Part shown: piece after piece, positions 61,301 through 64,000 of the stretch
Layout: every line of letters begins with the position of its first letter
How positions within the stretch are numbered: the stretch's first letter is position 1
NCBI RefSeq assembly: GCF_012489685.1
Contig: NC_080043.1
Coordinates: forward strand, 37,649,127 to 37,713,126
Direction of reading: 5' to 3'
DNA length: 64,000 nt
DNA from: Lotus japonicus
Lineage: Eukaryota > Streptophyta > Magnoliopsida > Fabales > Fabaceae
The notes under the pieces: model-generated
What the model was told of the DNA's origin: nothing
Database searches by the model: none
The model's input: the letters and a program-made list of their open reading frames with translations, nothing else
Program-made: the position numbers and the translations under genes

Positions 61301-62520
61301 AGTGACTAGGAAAGTTACCAAATGCGATTAGAACTTCCTTGTTTACCTTAGGGTATTGTAGAGACAATGTACTCTAGCTAGACACGCGTACCTTGGTGAG
61401 GACGATTCGTTGTTTGGCTAACCATATTGCATTCATGCATACATTTCTTGGAAAGTGTGCTGCTTTCCGAAGGACGATCTCAGATCGGACTTCATTGGAG
61501 CGAGATGCTTCATAGAAGCGTGCTGCTTCACAGGAGCGAGATGCTTCATAAAAGCGAGATGCTTTATAAAAGCGAGATGCTTTACAGGATAGAGATGCTT
61601 CATAAAAGTGAGATGCTTTACAGAAGTGAGATGCTTCATAAGAGCGAGATGCTTTAGCGGAGCGAGATGCTTGGCTCGTCCCATCCATCGAGATGGTGAC
61701 ATTTTATCCGAATCATCTTTTGAGCATGACATAGCATTGGCACACCATGCACTTAACTATATTTGTTGATATATTGCTTATCGAGTTTTCGAGATATAAA
61801 TATTGAATTGTTATTAGAAATCTGATAACATGTTATGTATATACCTTAGGGTAGACGATACAGAACTTATATGTATATATACAACCTATATATATATACC
61901 CATTTATTCATCACATGTTGCTTGTATTATCTATTATATTCTGTGAGTTGACCCTAGCGCCTTGGCTTTGTGTGTATGGTTGTGTTTGGGCAGTCGGCCT
62001 GCTGCCAGACGTCCAACAGCTGATTCAAGATGGTTCGTCGTTCGGGGAGGATCCTGAGCGCAATGACTACTACTGAGCCTTCGACGTGGACCCGGACTTC
62101 ATGCATGATCGGATGAGGGTCGATGTTAGGAGTGTAGTATATGGGGGATTGTTTTCACAGCTCTGATTGTCATTTCTCATTTTGGGGCAGGGTAGGTCCC
62201 CGACTATTAGCTTTTGTGTGGTTCTTTTCCAGGAGGATCACAGGGAGTTTGTTGGGCATAGGAAGTCTTTCGAAGGCCGTTTGGGGCTGACTTATCTTCT
62301 TGAAAACTGTATTCATAGAACTCATGGCTCTGACCATGGGATGTACTTATTCACCTACGGGCACTATCTCCAATTACTTTATGTTTATTATCTTTGGGTT
62401 GAGTCTTCATTATGTTAAGTCTTCTATTTGAAAAGAAAACGAAAAGAAAAATATTTACGCATTTTCCGCACTATTGATTTAAAGTCATTAAAATGGCACT
62501 ACCGAAATCGGGGTGTTACA
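58383..62520 (+). mobile_element. Family-L element copy 3, complete (4138 bp)
   Basis: TGTGAGACTCGGATTTTTAA...GGGGTGTTACA with TTATA on both sides (58378-58382 and 62521-62525). Alignable by eye to copy 2 in order: the AAGACTTTTCC...CGAAGCTTCAAATGAAG block, a TATA box (CCTATAAATAGG, 59090), TTCTTTCTTCTGATC, TTCTGTGCTC...AGTTTTGA, CTTCGGCCGA, TTTTGCTCG(A/T)TGAGCAG repeats, GAGTTGACCCT and the terminus. The short 3' ORF of copies 1 and 2 is not preserved (about 62000-62140). It carries an 18-bp satellite (61500-61673) absent from copy 2. No retroelement proteins. Confidence 0.88.
61500..61673 (+). repeat. 18-bp tandem repeat in family-L copy 3
   Basis: About ten units of GCGAGATGCTTCATAAAA with variants. 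Because the period is a multiple of three, long open frames occur on both strands here; they are artefacts. Confidence 0.9.
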
Positions 62521-64000
62521 TTATATTTCACCTAATAGTGTTTAATGTTGAGTTGTTTGATTTTCTTTTCAAATTTTTACCATCCTCAATTGATCGATCA
62601 TGGGGTGGTGGTTAGTGTGTTTGATGCATTATAGAGATGTGTGATCATTGAATCAGTATTCATACCTGATTCAACTTGCTTTTAATAGGACAAAGAGTCA
62701 CATACAATTTGTTGTAATGTACTTCTTACCAGATACAAGTGGGAGAAGGTCTGGTTGTGGGTTGCGAGTTCGTTGCCTGTTGTATCTTGTTTCTGCATAT
62801 TTATCTTATTAATATCTTTGTCTTGGTTTTCCTATATATTCTACTTGGCTAGAATTGGTGTGGACTAGTTATCATGCATTTGATCTCAAAGCTTAATCTA
62901 ATGATTCTATCTGTGGTTTTATTAATCATTTGATTTCATTTTGTGTGGATATAGATACTTAGATTTAACTGATGGGTATTTACTTATGGCTTCATCTTTT
63001 TGTTCCTAGCGGTGATGTTTGAGTTTGATCTGATTGCTTTTGGTTTCATTGTTATTGTTGAGCAGAGGAGGAATATTGTGAGTCACTCATCTAATCACTC
63101 TCACCTATTTTGGTTGCTTATTTTCTTAAAGCCCGCTTGAATATGCACCAAAGAGCACTTATTGGAGCTTTTTCACTAAAAAAAGCGCTAGATAAACTTC
63201 AATAAGTTCTCTTTAATCCGCATCCAAACGAGCTCTTAGTGCTTTTGCTATGTTTGCGTGTCATATGTGTCATATTTGGATTCAATTGCTATAGTTATGT
63301 GTTTTCTTATTAAGTACATTTTTATAGGAAAAACAAAGAGCAATCATGATATCCAATTGAAAATTTGTATGTTAATCATACATTTAGACGTTTTAGCAAT
63401 GCAATGAAAGAGAGAAAGTGGAAGAAAATAGTTGAATCCAAGCATTTAATATTGATCTATTACATGTGCAGGGGATACTTATGATTGGCAAGATGATATT
63501 ACATATGCAAAACAAATGGCTGACAGGTTAGTATATGGTATAGAAGGATCATTACTTTACTTTTTATTATGATGGTTATGACATTTTCTTCTTCTTAATT
63601 TACTCTTCAGTGAAAATAATATTTGAGTTGTGTGTTATGTTGCCATGCATTAGTTCTCGAATTCTCATGTTCTTTGGTATGTTGTTACATGTTAGGGATG
63701 AGCAGGTACAATTAGAGTATTCCACATTTAAGAATTCATCTAATTGCAATTAACTTCACCTACTTAATTCAGCTTGAAGTTAGTAACTTCCATGGGTACT
63801 CGAGTAGGGAGAAATTTGCGTCATTGCATGGCATTTGGCAAAAGTACCTATTCAAGCACTTACTTTTCTTCCTACTCTTTCTTAGTGCATAGAGAAAAAA
63901 ACTGGAATGTTTATTTTCTTTGTTCTGTAGGTGAGGGCATCATCTTCAATAATTTGAAAGGCTTCAAGAGTTATATGAAATGAAGTTGTCCTGGTTAAGT
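62521..64000 (+). other. CACTA interior with possible captured exons
   Basis: Mostly AT-rich intron-like sequence. One exon-like piece (63473-63527) follows TGTGCAG and precedes GTTAGTATA; it reads GDTYDWQDDITYAKQMADR. A second possible acceptor (TTTCTTCCTACTC...GTAG) is near 63930, followed by an open stretch to about 63980. The protein is not recognised. Confidence 0.3.
63129..63235. mobile_element. Small Tourist-like MITE (107 bp)
   Basis: AAGCCCGCTTGAATATGC pairs with GAGCTCGTTTGGATGC, and AGAGCACTTATTG with AGAGAACTTATTG, in inverted orientation. TTA lies on both sides (63126-63128, 63236-63238). Confidence 0.6.

Larger units (their letters stand above)
57399..64000 (+). mobile_element. 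CACTA-type element, left end; runs off the window
   Basis: CACTACAAGAAAACAAGACA at 57399 is a typical legume CACTA terminus. Subterminal GCGGCGGTTTT / AAACCGCCGC motifs follow repeatedly up to about 57620, in both orientations. A CT-rich, 5'-UTR-like stretch follows (57700-57860). The element is interrupted by family-L copy 3 and its right end is not in view. No transposase (TNP2-like) domain is seen in the visible part. Confidence 0.7.

Noticed and set aside
61500..61673. CRISPR-like array
   Set aside because: The repeats are directly tandem with no unique spacers and the setting is plant nuclear DNA.
61374..61732. Lys/His/Ser-rich repeat ORFs on both strands
   Set aside because: They are readings of the 18-bp satellite in family-L copy 3, not genes.

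Overview
The window is plant nuclear DNA, most likely from a papilionoid legume. This is inferred from SIRE/Maximus-type Ty1/copia elements with env-like ORFs, a CACTA element opening with CACTACAAGAAAA, and the overall AT-rich, TE-dense texture; no species marker is visible. One host gene can be assembled with confidence, a class III (C20) gibberellin 2-beta-dioxygenase on the minus strand. Its three exons lie at 56350-55908, 45603-45282 and 23606-23376. They join in frame across canonical GT-AG sites into a 331-residue protein, although introns 1 and 2 are about 10.3 and 21.7 kb long because transposons have filled them.

The layout, left to right, is as follows. At 1-452 a minus-strand LTR element runs off the left edge. 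At 453-1334 lies the 3' end of a large-LTR element (called family L here) with a short acidic ORF. At 1335-22086 lies the 3' part of an old SIRE-like element X (env-like pseudogene, polypurine tract, 3' LTR). X is split by a complete SIRE-type element A (3949-21345, target duplication ATACT). A in turn carries an Athila-like solo LTR (14386-15796, duplication ATGAC) and a 3.95-kb family-L copy (16134-20087, duplication GTTTA). At 22087-23375 lies the 3' flank of the gibberellin oxidase gene.

Intron 2 of the gene (23607-45281) holds a terminal-inverted-repeat DNA transposon D (about 23627-41655). D was opened by three insertions: SIRE-type element B (24127-33555, duplication ACCCC), a 363-bp TRIM (34133-34495, duplication TTCTC) and a non-coding LTR element C (34602-41236, duplication TATGG). 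The right LTR of C contains a MULE (39852-41022, 9-bp duplication CCCCATTAG). The rest of the intron holds a LINE 3' fragment split by a second Athila-like solo LTR, and an old relic of C. Intron 1 (45604-55907) holds a partial copy of exon 2, several MITEs and a very young Tork/TNT1-like copia element E (47646-52443, duplication TCCCG, LTRs differing at one site). E is oriented in sense with the host gene.

The gene's 5' flank (56351-57398) is followed by a CACTA-type terminus at 57399 whose body runs off the right edge. A 4.1-kb family-L copy (58383-62520, duplication TTATA) interrupts it.

The retroelements supply their own gag, protease, integrase, RT/RNase H and env-like ORFs, mostly broken; E is closest to intact. 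The points most worth following are the intact gibberellin-catabolism gene inside a transposon nest, the recurring ORF of family L, and the tRNA-like TRIM. All repeat boundaries were read by eye from termini and target duplications; no alignment program was run.
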